20,965 nucleotides of DNA from CAIRDP01 sp037141915 (lineage in GTDB: Bacteria > Bacteroidota > Bacteroidia > Bacteroidales > FEN-979). The notes beneath the pieces were generated by a model that saw nothing but the letters and a program-made list of their open reading frames with translations, did not search any database and had not been told where the DNA came from. Shown here piece after piece: positions 6,646 to 14,739 of the stretch; within the stretch, counting starts at the first letter, position 1; each line of letters starts with the position of its first letter. The stretch lies in the NCBI GenBank assembly GCA_037141915.1, contig JBAXBP010000049.1:1-20965 (forward strand), written 5' to 3'. Position numbers and translations under genes: made by a program.

Positions 6646-7983
6646 TTATTTGATTTTATTTTTCTTAAGAAAATCATTGAGGATGCCAACCATATCGGGC
6701 TGCCCGATTTCCTGAAGGTCATAATATACCCTGGTGTTGGGCTTCTTGATCTTTATAATGCGGTTCAGGTCAATCGGCGTTGCAATGATAACCGAATCAC
6801 ATTCCACCTTATTGATAGTAGTTTCCAGGTCTTTTACCTGCTGGTCTCCGTAACCCATTGCCGGGAGCAGGGTGCCAATGTTCGGGTACAACCTGAAGGT
6901 TTCGGCAAGTTTACCTACTGCATAAGGCCTGGGGTCAACGAGCTCGGCAGCGCCGTACTTCTGGGCGGCAACAATACCTGCGCCAAGTTTCATTTCACCA
7001 TGGGTCAAAGTGGGGCCGTCTTCGATCACCAGGACTTTCTTCCCGCGGATGATCTCGGGATTGTCAACACGGATGGGCGAAGCTCCGTCAACAACAATTG
7101 CCTTGGGATTGAGCTTCTGGATGTTGTTGCGCACGGTGGTGATGTGCTCGGGATAAGCCGAATCGATCTTGTTGATAACAACCACATCCGAAATCCTTAC
7201 ATTCACCTCACCGGGATAATAACCAACTTCGGCTCCCGGGCGATGAGGATCGGCAACTGTGATCATCAGGTCTGGTTTGTAGAACGGGAAGTCATTATTC
7301 CCACCGTCCCAGAGGATAATATCGCAGCCTTTGGGGTCTTTCTCTGCAGCCCTGAGGATGGCTTCATAATCGACACCGGCATAGATTACGTTACCGCGAA
7401 CAACATGCGGTTCGTATTCTTCCATTTCTTCGATAGTGCATTTATGTTTAGCAAGATCTTTTACCGTTGCAAAACGCTGAACCTTCTGAGCAACCAGGTC
7501 TCCGTAAGGCATAGGATGGCGCACAGCCACAACCTTAAGGCCTTTTTCCATGAGAATTTCTATAACCCTGCGCGAAGTCTGGCTCTTTCCGCAACCGGTG
7601 CGGGTTGCACAGACTGCGATAACCGGCTTGGTGCTCTTGACCATAGTGTCCCTGGGGCCGAGAAGCAGGAAGTTTGCTCCTGATGCATTCACCAGTGCAC
7701 TCAGGTTCATCACCCTTGCATAAGGCACGTCGCTGTATGCGAAATTACAGATGTCGACCTTGAATTTCCTGATAAGTTCGGGTAACTCGGCTTCAACAAA
7801 GATGGGGATGCCTTTGGGATAAAGTTTTCCGGCCAGTGCAGCGGGATATTTTCTCCCGGCAATATCGGGGATCTGGGCTGCAGTAAAGGCTACAACGTTG
7901 AAATCCGCATTGTCGCGGTAATAGGTGTTGAAATTGTGAAAATCTCGTCCGGCAGCGCCGATAATAATTACATTTTGCTTCAT
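6646..7983 (-). CDS. Predicted GTPase, cyclic 2,3-diphosphoglycerate synthetase-like
   Basis: This 445-residue protein belongs to the COG2403-type predicted GTPases, often annotated as related to archaeal cyclic 2,3-diphosphoglycerate synthetase. The N-terminal Rossmann-like part begins IIIGAAGRDFHNFN. The P-loop is ATRTGCGKS at residues 126-134. A switch-like LWDGGNNDFPF and the base-specificity motif NKID follow, and the C-terminal ~100 residues contain DPRPYAVG and PNIGTLLPAMGYG. It is probably cytosolic. Its physiological role in bacteria is not established, and making a cyclic osmolyte here would be a guess. It is a single-gene unit with its own promoter (8018-8050) and terminator (6612-6641), divergent from argS. 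ATG 7983 is the natural start, beginning MKQNVIIIGAAG. Confidence 0.85.
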   Translation of the reverse strand: MKQNVIIIGAAGRDFHNFNTYYRDNADFNVVAFTAAQIPDIAGRKYPAALAGKLYPKGIPIFVEAELPELIRKFKVDICNFAYSDVPYARVMNLSALVNASGANFLLLGPRDTMVKSTKPVIAVCATRTGCGKSQTSRRVIEILMEKGLKVVAVRHPMPYGDLVAQKVQRFATVKDLAKHKCTIEEMEEYEPHVVRGNVIYAGVDYEAILRAAEKDPKGCDIILWDGGNNDFPFYKPDLMITVADPHRPGAEVGYYPGEVNVRISDVVVINKIDSAYPEHITTVRNNIQKLNPKAIVVDGASPIRVDNPEIIRGKKVLVIEDGPTLTHGEMKLGAGIVAAQKYGAAELVDPRPYAVGKLAETFRLYPNIGTLLPAMGYGDQQVKDLETTINKVECDSVIIATPIDLNRIIKIKKPNTRVYYDLQEIGQPDMVGILNDFLKKNKIK

Positions 7984-8017
7984 ATAGTTGAGGTTATGTT
8001 TTCTCCCGTAATTTTTG

Positions 8018-8050
8018 CAAAGTTATTCATTATCGGGGAATTAAACAAAA
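8018..8050 (-). promoter_or_regulatory. Promoter of the GTPase gene
   Basis: On the minus strand a -33 TTTTG (8050-8046) is followed after 20 bases by TAACTTTG (8025-8018), a full TAnnTTTG -7 element. The leader to ATG 7983 would be about 30 bases. Confidence 0.7.
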
Positions 8051-8062
8051 CCAAAAAACGAG

Positions 8063-8070
8063 TACTTTTG
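8063..8070 (+). promoter_or_regulatory. Likely -7 element for argS
   Basis: TACTTTTG matches TAnnTTTG and lies 18 bases before the argS ATG (8089). I do not see a well-spaced TTG -33 box, so this promoter is weaker or only partly conserved. It overlaps the region of the divergent GTPase promoter. Confidence 0.45.
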
Positions 8071-8088
8071 CAAAAGATTTTATCCCAG

Positions 8089-9879
8089 ATGTTCGAAAAA
8101 CGCCTCCTTGAAGCTGCCGGCAAAGCCATCCGTGCCTTATACGGACAGGATTTTGATGTATCAAAACTAACTATCGAACGTACAAAAAAAGAAATAGAAG
8201 GTGATTATACGCTGGTTGTTTTTCCCTTATTGAAACTTTCCCGCAAAAATCCCGAACAAACAGCGGCCGAGCTCGGCGAGGCGCTGCTGAAAGAGCTCCC
8301 CGATGTCAGCTCATTCAAGGTGATCAAGGGATTTCTTAATCTTATTCTTGCTGATAACTACTGGGTGGATTTCCTGGGTAGTAACTTCAGCAAGGACGAC
8401 TTCGGCTTCTCACCCGAATCATCTGACCAAAAAGTTGTTCTCGAGTACAGCTCGCCAAATACCAATAAACCACTGCACCTCGGGCATATCAGGAATAACC
8501 TGCTTGGGTTCTCCCTTTCCCGCATACTTAAAGCCGCAGGCTACCCGGTGGTGAAAGTGAACCTTGTCAACGACCGCGGGATCCATATCTGCAAATCCAT
8601 GCTGGCCTATGCCAGGTGGGGAGAAGGTGAAACACCCGAATCCAGCGGCATGAAAGGGGATAAGCTGATCGGAAAATACTATGTGCTTTTTGAAAAGAAA
8701 TACAAGGAGGAGATAAAAGAGCTGATCGAAAAAGGTCTTACAGGGGATGATGCTGCAAAGCAGGCTCCGTTGATCCTTGAAGCACGGGAGATCCTCCTGA
8801 AATGGGAGGCTCACGACACTGAGACCGTTTACCTTTGGAAACTGATGAATGGCTGGGCTTACGATGGTTTTAACGAAACCTATAAAAGACTGGGTGTTGA
8901 TTTCGACCATATATATTATGAGAGCGAAACCTACCTCCTGGGTAAAGACCTGGTAACCGAAGGCGTCGACAACGGGGTACTCACAAGGCGTGACGACGGG
9001 AGCGTATGGATAGACCTTACTTCCGAAGGTCTTGATGAAAAGCTGTTACTGCGGTCCGACGGTACCTCTGTTTATATGACGCAGGACCTTGGAACAGCCC
9101 AGCTAAGGTATGACGAATATCATCCTTCACAGATGATCTACGTGGTGGGCAATGAGCAGAACTACCATTTTGATGTCCTCAAAAGGGCCCTGGCCAAAAT
9201 GAATAAACCCTATGCCGCCAGGATATTTCACTTATCCTACGGAATGGTGGAGCTTCCCGAGGGTAAAATGAAATCAAGGGAAGGTACCGTGGTTGATGCC
9301 GATGACCTGATGGAAGAGATGCATGCCACCGCTGAGGAGATGACCATGGAACTTGGAAAATCCTCCGGTTTAACCAAAAACGATGCAAGGAATTTGTTTG
9401 AGATGATAGGCCTGGGGGCATTGAAATATTTTATTTTAAAGGTCGACCCGAAAAAAAATATGCTCTTCGACCCTAAGGAATCCATCGATTTCAACGGCAA
9501 TACAGGCCCGTTCATCCAGTATACCTATGCAAGGATCAATTCCCTGCTTGCGAAAGCAGAAGGACTTGGAATGATGGCTTTCGACACCCCCGTGCCAGGG
9601 GATATTGCCCTGCTTGCTTCAGAAAAGGAAACGATTAAACTGCTGATGATCTTTCCCCAGGTTCTCAGGCAGGCGGCCGATGAACTCAACCCGGCCAATG
9701 TGGCAAACTATGTATATGAACTTGCCAAAACGTACAACCAGTTTTACCAGGAGATCCCGGTACTCAAAGAGGAAAACGCTGAACTGAGGCAGCTCAGACT
9801 TATGCTTTCGGTATTTGCCGCTTCGGTGATAAGGAAGTCGCTGAAGCTACTGGGCATTGACAGTCCCGAAAGGATGTAA
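8089..9879 (+). CDS. argS: Arginyl-tRNA synthetase
   Basis: This class I synthetase charges tRNA-Arg with arginine using ATP. From ATG 8089 the protein has 596 residues, normal for the family. The HIGH-type motif is HLGH (130-133, in SSPNTNKPLHLGHIRNN). The KMSKS equivalent is KMKSREGTVVDADDL (around 390), and the C-terminal anticodon-binding helical domain (DALR-type) ends in LKLLGIDSPERM. The open frame extends 51 codons further upstream, but that part is not family-like and overlaps the divergent promoter. ATG 8089 (MFEKRLLEAAGKAIR) is the right start and sits 18 bases after the -7 element. It converges with a T9SS cargo gene, from which a two-way terminator (9887-9922) separates it. Confidence 0.97.
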   Translation: MFEKRLLEAAGKAIRALYGQDFDVSKLTIERTKKEIEGDYTLVVFPLLKLSRKNPEQTAAELGEALLKELPDVSSFKVIKGFLNLILADNYWVDFLGSNFSKDDFGFSPESSDQKVVLEYSSPNTNKPLHLGHIRNNLLGFSLSRILKAAGYPVVKVNLVNDRGIHICKSMLAYARWGEGETPESSGMKGDKLIGKYYVLFEKKYKEEIKELIEKGLTGDDAAKQAPLILEAREILLKWEAHDTETVYLWKLMNGWAYDGFNETYKRLGVDFDHIYYESETYLLGKDLVTEGVDNGVLTRRDDGSVWIDLTSEGLDEKLLLRSDGTSVYMTQDLGTAQLRYDEYHPSQMIYVVGNEQNYHFDVLKRALAKMNKPYAARIFHLSYGMVELPEGKMKSREGTVVDADDLMEEMHATAEEMTMELGKSSGLTKNDARNLFEMIGLGALKYFILKVDPKKNMLFDPKESIDFNGNTGPFIQYTYARINSLLAKAEGLGMMAFDTPVPGDIALLASEKETIKLLMIFPQVLRQAADELNPANVANYVYELAKTYNQFYQEIPVLKEENAELRQLRLMLSVFAASVIRKSLKLLGIDSPERM

Positions 9880-9886
9880 TTGACAC

Positions 9887-9922
9887 AAAAAAAAGCTGCC
9901 CTGGATCAGAGCAGCTTTTTTT
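9887..9922. terminator. Bidirectional intrinsic terminator
   Basis: AAAAAAAAGCTGC (9887-9899) pairs with GCAGCTTTTTTT (9911-9922), and CTG/CAG inside the loop can extend the stem. T-runs lie on both strands, so it can end both argS (+) and the convergent T9SS cargo gene (-). Confidence 0.85.
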
Positions 9923-9953
9923 ATATACCGGGATCCCCGGTTATAATATGGTG

Positions 9954-11558
9954 TTACTGAACAACGACTTTTCTTTCGCTTGTTCCGGTTTCGGTAGTCA
10001 CTTTCAGCATATAAATGCCTGCTTTCAGCGATGAAGTGTTAAGGGTAACGGTTTTGCTGTCAACCTGTTTGTTGATAACCATCTGGCCTGTAACATTGAA
10101 AAGCTGGATCTGCTGTATGCCTGAACCTGCTTCAACATTCATGATATCCTTAACAGGATTCGGGTAAACCTTGATGCCGCCCTGTGAAAGTTCATCAACG
10201 CCAACTCCGCCAACATAAATATAACCGGTTTTGAGATTGCTGTTAATTGATCCGAAAGCATTTGAAACTTTCAGGGTCACATTATAAGTACCCGGTGTGT
10301 TATAGGTGATTGCTGAAGGGTTCTTCGATGTTGATGTTGCAGGAGTGCCGCCCTGGAATGTCCACAGGTAGGTGGTAGGTGAAGTTGCGTTCCCGGTTGA
10401 AGTATTGGTGAAAAGAACGGTTCCGCCCTTGACAACGGCCTGGGTGTTTGATGTGAAGTTTGCAACTGCTGCTACAACGGGGACATGACAAACATAGATG
10501 CCGTCGGTGGTGCCTGTGCTGAACGAGCCAGCATACATAGTGGAATCGTTAAAGGTTGCCTGGGTGGTAACCTGTGTACCCTGGAGGTCAGGATCGATAG
10601 CGTTGAAGTTTGCACCGTCATCGAATGAATAGACAATACCAATCCTGGTTGCCTGGTTTGTAGCATCAACACCTGAAGCAACATAAGTACTGGTGGTGCC
10701 GGGAACGAACGTCAGCTGATTGTTGAAAAGTGATCCGCCGTAAGTTGCAGCTGTGTAAGTAACACCGCCGTCGGTTGACTTGGCCAGGAGGTTGAGGGTG
10801 TCGGTTGTGCTGTAGAATTTCATGCAGTAACCGTTGAGATCATCTTTAAATGCAGGCCAGGTGTTTTTGCCGGCCATGTTGGGAATGGTAACTGCAGTCC
10901 AGGTAAGGCCCTTATCCGGTGAACGGTAAATGTGGCCTTTGTTTGTGCCGAACCACATGTTGTTGCCATGCACCCCGCAGTCAACTGTCCATCCTGCTTC
11001 ACCGGTGGTGATTGCAGGGAGAGAGGCCGGGCTAACCATGGTCCAGGTTGTCCCGCCGTCGTTGGTAGTATAGATCTCGAATTTGCCGCTGATGGGGTCT
11101 CCGATTGCACAACCATTGTTGGCATCCCAGAAATACAGAGCATCGGGGAATGAAGCTGATGCAGTGAACATGCTTGATGATCCCTGCCTTGCCCAAGTGG
11201 CTCCGCCATCGGTTGTCTTATAAACGCCCTGTGTGCCGCCGCTGGTTTTGTACATGGCAGCCCATGCTGTAGTTTCATCAAGTGCTGCGATCATGGCAAC
11301 ACTGAGACCTGTAGCGCCTGAAACAACGTGAGGTGTCCAGGTATTGCCACCGTCGGTGGTAACCGCAACATCCTGGCAGGCTGCGCTGCTGCCCGAGCCA
11401 TCATAACCACCTGCCCACGCAACAGTGGAACTGGTTGCAAATACATTCATAACACCGCGTGAAGTTGTTGTCCAGCCAAGGCCCTGGGATACCCAATGCT
11501 GGCCAAAGGTCAGACCGCTGATAGCAATAATTGCTAAAACTAGTAATGTTCTTTTCAT
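9954..11558 (-). CDS. Secreted T9SS cargo protein: Asp-box repeats, PKD domain, type A sorting domain
   Basis: This 534-residue secreted protein has a signal peptide MKRTLLVLAIIAISGLTFG cleaved before QHW. Residues about 25-365 hold at least six Asp-box-like repeats (TTDGGNTWT, TTDGGATWA, TNDGGTTWT, SPDKGLTWT, STDGGVTYT, SFDDGANFN), as in BNR/Ycf48-like beta-propellers. A PKD domain follows (about 365-450; TYLWTFQGGTPATSTSKNPS, then YNVTLKVSNAFG). The last ~75 residues form a T9SS type A sorting domain: IKVYPNPVKDIMNVE, then QLFNVTGQMV, LKAGIYMLKV and a terminal ERKVVVQ. Family knowledge says this tail directs export through the type IX system and surface attachment or release. The substrate is unknown; the propeller probably binds a ligand or sugar rather than acting as an enzyme. 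It has its own promoter at 11596-11629. Confidence 0.92.
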   Translation of the reverse strand: MKRTLLVLAIIAISGLTFGQHWVSQGLGWTTTSRGVMNVFATSSTVAWAGGYDGSGSSAACQDVAVTTDGGNTWTPHVVSGATGLSVAMIAALDETTAWAAMYKTSGGTQGVYKTTDGGATWARQGSSSMFTASASFPDALYFWDANNGCAIGDPISGKFEIYTTNDGGTTWTMVSPASLPAITTGEAGWTVDCGVHGNNMWFGTNKGHIYRSPDKGLTWTAVTIPNMAGKNTWPAFKDDLNGYCMKFYSTTDTLNLLAKSTDGGVTYTAATYGGSLFNNQLTFVPGTTSTYVASGVDATNQATRIGIVYSFDDGANFNAIDPDLQGTQVTTQATFNDSTMYAGSFSTGTTDGIYVCHVPVVAAVANFTSNTQAVVKGGTVLFTNTSTGNATSPTTYLWTFQGGTPATSTSKNPSAITYNTPGTYNVTLKVSNAFGSINSNLKTGYIYVGGVGVDELSQGGIKVYPNPVKDIMNVEAGSGIQQIQLFNVTGQMVINKQVDSKTVTLNTSSLKAGIYMLKVTTETGTSERKVVVQ

Positions 11559-11595
11559 ACTTAAAAATTTTAAGGTTAATCAATATTTATTGGAA

Positions 11596-11629
11596 CAAAC
11601 ATACAAAGAAATTCAACATTGTGGGCAAA
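11596..11629 (-). promoter_or_regulatory. Promoter of the T9SS cargo gene
   Basis: On the minus strand TTTG (11629-11626) precedes TATGTTTG (11603-11596) by 22 bases. The -7 match is full and the spacer slightly long. The leader to ATG 11558 is about 30 bases. Confidence 0.55.
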
Positions 11630-11650
11630 TTTTAACATAAAAAGATTGTT

Positions 11651-11658
11651 TACCTTTG
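11651..11658 (+). promoter_or_regulatory. Likely -7 element for ffh
   Basis: TACCTTTG matches TAnnTTTG and lies 18 bases before ATG 11677. A clear -33 box at the usual distance is not visible. The divergent cargo promoter lies just to the left. Confidence 0.5.
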
Positions 11659-11676
11659 CAGCCCAAAAGTTTACCA

Positions 11677-13011
11677 ATGTTTGAAGGACTAAGTGACAAG
11701 CTCGACAGGGCATTTAAAGTACTGAAAGGCCACGGTCATATCACCGAGATCAACGTGGCTGAGACATTGAAAGATGTACGTAAAGCCCTTCTTGATGCAG
11801 ACGTCAGTTTTAAGATTGCCAAGCAGTTTACCGACCAGGTAAAAGATAAGGCCCTTGGCGAAAATGTGCTCACTGCTGTTTCCCCCGGACAGTTAATGGT
11901 CAAGATCGTTCATGATGAGCTTGTCGAGCTTATGGGTGGCCAGAAAACCGAGATCAACCTCAAAGGTGAACCGGCAGTCATCCTCATAGCAGGCCTCCAG
12001 GGTTCAGGAAAAACAACCTTTGCTGCCAAACTGGCGAATTACCTTAAGACCAAAAGAGGCAAGAATCCTATGCTTATAGCAGGTGACGTTTACCGCCCAG
12101 CTGCTATAGACCAGCTTAAGATCCTCGACTACCAGATCGAGGTCAAGGTGTTTACCGATGAAGACAGTAAAGAACCTGTGAAGATAGTGAAACACGGACT
12201 GGCCCATGCAAAGGACTAAGGATATAACGTGGTTATCATCGATACCGCCGGCCGTCTCGCCATCGACGAGCAGATGATGGATGAGATCTATAATATCAAA
12301 CAGGCAGTCAATCCTCATGAGATATTGTTCGTTGTCGATTCAATGACGGGTCAGGATGCGGTCAATACTGCGAAAGCATTCAACGACAGGCTCAACTTTG
12401 ACGGAGTCGTGCTTACCAAACTCGATGGGGATACCAGGGGCGGCGCTGCCCTCAGTATCAAATCGGTCGTCAACAAACCCATAAAATTTGTTGGCCTGGG
12501 TGAAAAGATGGAAGCACTCGATGTGTTCTACCCCGAGCGTATGGCCGACCGTATCCTGGGTATGGGTGATATCGTCTCCCTGGTTGAAAAAGCCCAGGAA
12601 CAGTTTGACGAGGAAGAAGCCAAGAAACTTCAGAGAAAGATCGCCAAAAACCAGTTCAACTTTGACGATTTCCTTGCCCAGATCAAACAGATCAAGAAAA
12701 TGGGAAATGTGAAGGATCTCCTGGGGATGCTTCCCGGCATGGAAAAATCACTGAGGAACCTCGATATCGACGATAACGCTTTCAAAGGCATAGAGGCTAT
12801 TATTTGCTCGATGACACCCTCCGAGAGGGCTGATCCTTCCTTGCTCAACGGAGCCAGGCGCAAGCGCATTGCTGCAGGCTCGGGAACTACCATTCAGGAT
12901 GTGAACAAGCTCATCAAGCAGTTCGATGATACGCGTAAAATGATGAAAATGGTTACCGCCAACAAGGGCCGCAATATGGCGAATATCATGCGGAACATGC
13001 GACAGAACTAA
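11677..13011 (+). CDS. ffh: Signal recognition particle protein Ffh, interrupted by an in-frame TAA
   Basis: Ffh binds SRP RNA and signal sequences and, with FtsY, brings ribosomes to the membrane. From ATG 11677 (MFEGLSDKLDRAFK) the frame holds the N domain and the P-loop GLQGSGKTT. It then meets TAA at 12217-12219 (codon 181), directly before GYNVVIIDTAGR. The same frame continues with DTAGR, TKLDGD, and the M domain (IAAGSGTTIQDVNKLIKQF) to a stop at 13011. Ignoring the TAA gives 444 codons, the normal length with no missing segment. Other genes here use TAA as a true stop, so code reassignment is unlikely. A single-base error in a draft sequence, or a real nonsense mutation with readthrough, are the alternatives. 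An internal restart after the stop would lack the P-loop. An upstream TTG (11656) is in frame but overlaps the promoter. Confidence 0.9.
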
Positions 13012-13025
13012 TCCACATAAAAAAT

Positions 13026-13907
13026 ATGATCCTCCTCGACGGCAGAACATTATCGGAAAAGATCAAATCGGAGATAGCCTCCGAAATTAAAAAAGACTTC
13101 ATCGACAAGGGTAGGAAAGTCCCCCACCTTGCGGCAGTGCTGGTAGGCGAAGACCCTGCAAGCCAGACCTATGTTGCCAATAAGGAGAGATCCTGCAAGG
13201 AGGTAGGCTTCATTTCTTCGGTTTACAGGTACCCTGCAAACCTCAGCGAATACAAACTCCTTGAGGTCGTTGATTTCCTGAACAAGGACGAGGATATCGA
13301 CGGTTTTATCGTACAACTGCCGCTCCCGAAACATATCAACGAACATAAGGTCATTGAAAGGATCAATCCATTGAAGGATGTCGATGGCTTTCACCCGGTA
13401 AACGTGGGGCGTATGATGCTCAACCTGCCTTGTTTTCTCCCTGCAACCCCGTTCGGTATCATGACCATGCTCGACCGCTACAAGATCGAAACTGCAGGGA
13501 AGCATGTAGTTGTTTTAGGCCGCAGCAATATTGTCGGCACACCGATCAGTCTTATGCTGTCGCGCAAGACTGATAAGGCAAACGCGACCGTTACGATTTG
13601 CCACAGCTACACACATGATATTAAAAAATATTCAGTCGATGCCGATATTCTTATCGTAGCTATGGGCAAGATGGGATTTGTGACTGCCGATATGGTGAAA
13701 CCCGGAGCTGTCGTGATAGACGTGGGAATGCACAGGGTAGTGGCCAGCGATACCAAATCGGGCTTCAGGCTGAAAGGAGACGTGAATTTCGACGAGGTTT
13801 CCGGGAAATGCTCCGCCATAACCCCGGTCCCCGGCGGGGTCGGGCTTATGACCATCGTTTCGCTTCTTTTGAACACCCTGAAAGCATCAAAAAAAGAAAT
13901 CAAATAA
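13026..13907 (+). CDS. folD: Bifunctional methylenetetrahydrofolate dehydrogenase/cyclohydrolase
   Basis: FolD interconverts 5,10-methylene-THF, 5,10-methenyl-THF and 10-formyl-THF with NADP+, supplying one-carbon units for purines and formyl-Met. The protein has 293 residues, as usual. The catalytic YxxxK is Y49-VAN-K53. The substrate loop DGFIVQLPLPKHI, PATPFGIM, the dinucleotide-binding GRSNIVGTPISLML and the C-terminal TPVPGGVGLMT signature are all intact. It starts 15 bases after the ffh stop and ends 4 bases before queE, so the three genes form a tight likely operon. The start ATG 13026 is followed at once by the conserved LLDGRTLS. Confidence 0.97.
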   Translation: MILLDGRTLSEKIKSEIASEIKKDFIDKGRKVPHLAAVLVGEDPASQTYVANKERSCKEVGFISSVYRYPANLSEYKLLEVVDFLNKDEDIDGFIVQLPLPKHINEHKVIERINPLKDVDGFHPVNVGRMMLNLPCFLPATPFGIMTMLDRYKIETAGKHVVVLGRSNIVGTPISLMLSRKTDKANATVTICHSYTHDIKKYSVDADILIVAMGKMGFVTADMVKPGAVVIDVGMHRVVASDTKSGFRLKGDVNFDEVSGKCSAITPVPGGVGLMTIVSLLLNTLKASKKEIK

Positions 13908-13911
13908 TTAT

Positions 13912-14544
13912 TTGGACCAGACTGCCGACATTTTACTGACCCAGGGGAAGCTCCTGCCCGTTATGGAAGAGTTCTACACTCTCCAGGGCGAAGGTTTCAA
14001 CACCGGTCAGGCAGCCTATTTTATCCGCATCGGTGGCTGTGATGTGGGATGCAGCTGGTGCGATATCAAGGAAAGCTGGAATGCCCAGCTCTATCCTCCC
14101 GTCGAAACTGATGCTGTCATCGAAAGGGCGGCTGCATATGCTGCACAGGCAGTGGTGATCACAGGGGGAGAACCTCTCAATTATAACCTTGACTATATCA
14201 TCGGGCGTTTGCGCGATCTTGGAATACGGGTATTCATTGAAACTTCCGGATCGCAGCCGCTTAGCGGAAACCCTCACTGGATCTGTCTTTCTCCTAAAAA
14301 GAACAGCCCGCCCCTGGAGGAGATATGTTTGAAGGCCGATGAATTGAAGGTTATCATACAGGATGAAACAGATCTTGGCTGGGCCGAGGAAAATATGCAA
14401 AAGGTCAGGGGCAGCTGCCATCTCTACCTTCAGCCTGAATGGAGCCACAGGAATATAATAATGCCTTTGATTATCAGTTATATAAAAGAGCACCCCAGGT
14501 GGAAGATCAGCCTGCAGAGCCATAAGTATATGAGAATACCGTGA
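13912..14544 (+). CDS. queE: 7-carboxy-7-deazaguanine synthase (radical SAM)
   Basis: QueE converts 6-carboxy-tetrahydropterin to 7-carboxy-7-deazaguanine in the queuosine/preQ0 pathway, using a radical SAM 4Fe-4S cluster. The CX3CX2C cluster motif is C43-DVG-C47-SW-C50, preceded by EEFYTLQGEGFNTG and followed by DIKESWN; VVITGGEPL is the SAM-binding GGE motif. The protein has 210 residues, within the family range. The best start is TTG 13912, four bases after the folD stop. The nearest ATG (13963) would cut into the conserved N-terminus. The C-terminal ISLQSHKYMRIP looks complete, but its stop TGA (14542-14544) lies inside the first unit of a heptad array, so the array itself supplies the stop codon. 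Confidence 0.93.
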   Translation: MDQTADILLTQGKLLPVMEEFYTLQGEGFNTGQAAYFIRIGGCDVGCSWCDIKESWNAQLYPPVETDAVIERAAAYAAQAVVITGGEPLNYNLDYIIGRLRDLGIRVFIETSGSQPLSGNPHWICLSPKKNSPPLEEICLKADELKVIIQDETDLGWAEENMQKVRGSCHLYLQPEWSHRNIIMPLIISYIKEHPRWKISLQSHKYMRIP

Positions 14545-14567
14545 ACCGTGAACCGTGAATCGTGAAT
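14540..14567 (-). repeat. Heptad array at the queE stop codon (4 units)
   Basis: On the plus strand the units read CGTGAAC, CGTGAAC, CGTGAAT, CGTGAAT, i.e. the reverse orientation of the TTCACG array. The queE TGA (14542-14544) is part of the first unit. With the forward array at 14656-14739 it forms inverted ends around a segment of about 90 bases in which I see no gene. Confidence 0.9.
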
Positions 14568-14655
14568 GGTGTTAGATACAAATGAATTTGCTGGTGGTAC
14601 AATGTCTTGGTAATTAACAGGTTTACATGTATTATTTAAAATCCAATATTCTGTG

Positions 14656-14739
14656 ATTCTGCATTCCGCATCCGACACCTCATACCCCATGCCCCGGCTC
14701 ACGATTCACGGTTCACGGTTCACGGTTCACGGATCACGG
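14656..14739 (+). repeat. Heptad array encoding the start of the PorE-like gene (12 units)
   Basis: Twelve heptamers run in register: ATTCTGC, ATTCCGC, ATCCGAC, ACCTCAT, ACCCCAT, GCCCCGG, CTCACGA, TTCACGG x4, ATCACGG. The ATG at 14689-14691 spans units five and six. The motif drifts from ATTCCGC-type to TTCACGG-type, as in the array at 4414-4491. Confidence 0.85.

Noticed and set aside
7000..7683. Long plus-strand open frame of 227 codons
   Set aside because: It lies wholly opposite the GTPase gene, whose motifs are intact; no recognisable domain in the plus-strand reading.
7936..8088. N-terminal extension of ArgS
   Set aside because: The extra 51 residues are not family-like and cover the divergent promoter region.
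10277..11281. Several minus-strand open frames of 62-153 codons inside the T9SS cargo gene
   Set aside because: They are out-of-frame readings of the Asp-box and PKD region, rich in His, Pro, Ser and Arg, with no domain.
11656..11676. TTG 11656 as the ffh start
   Set aside because: It overlaps the -7 promoter element; family proteins begin at the MFEGLSDKL equivalent (ATG 11677).
12217..12219. TAA reassigned as a sense codon
   Set aside because: TAA ends several intact genes here at the expected family length (for example argS, thrS and folD).
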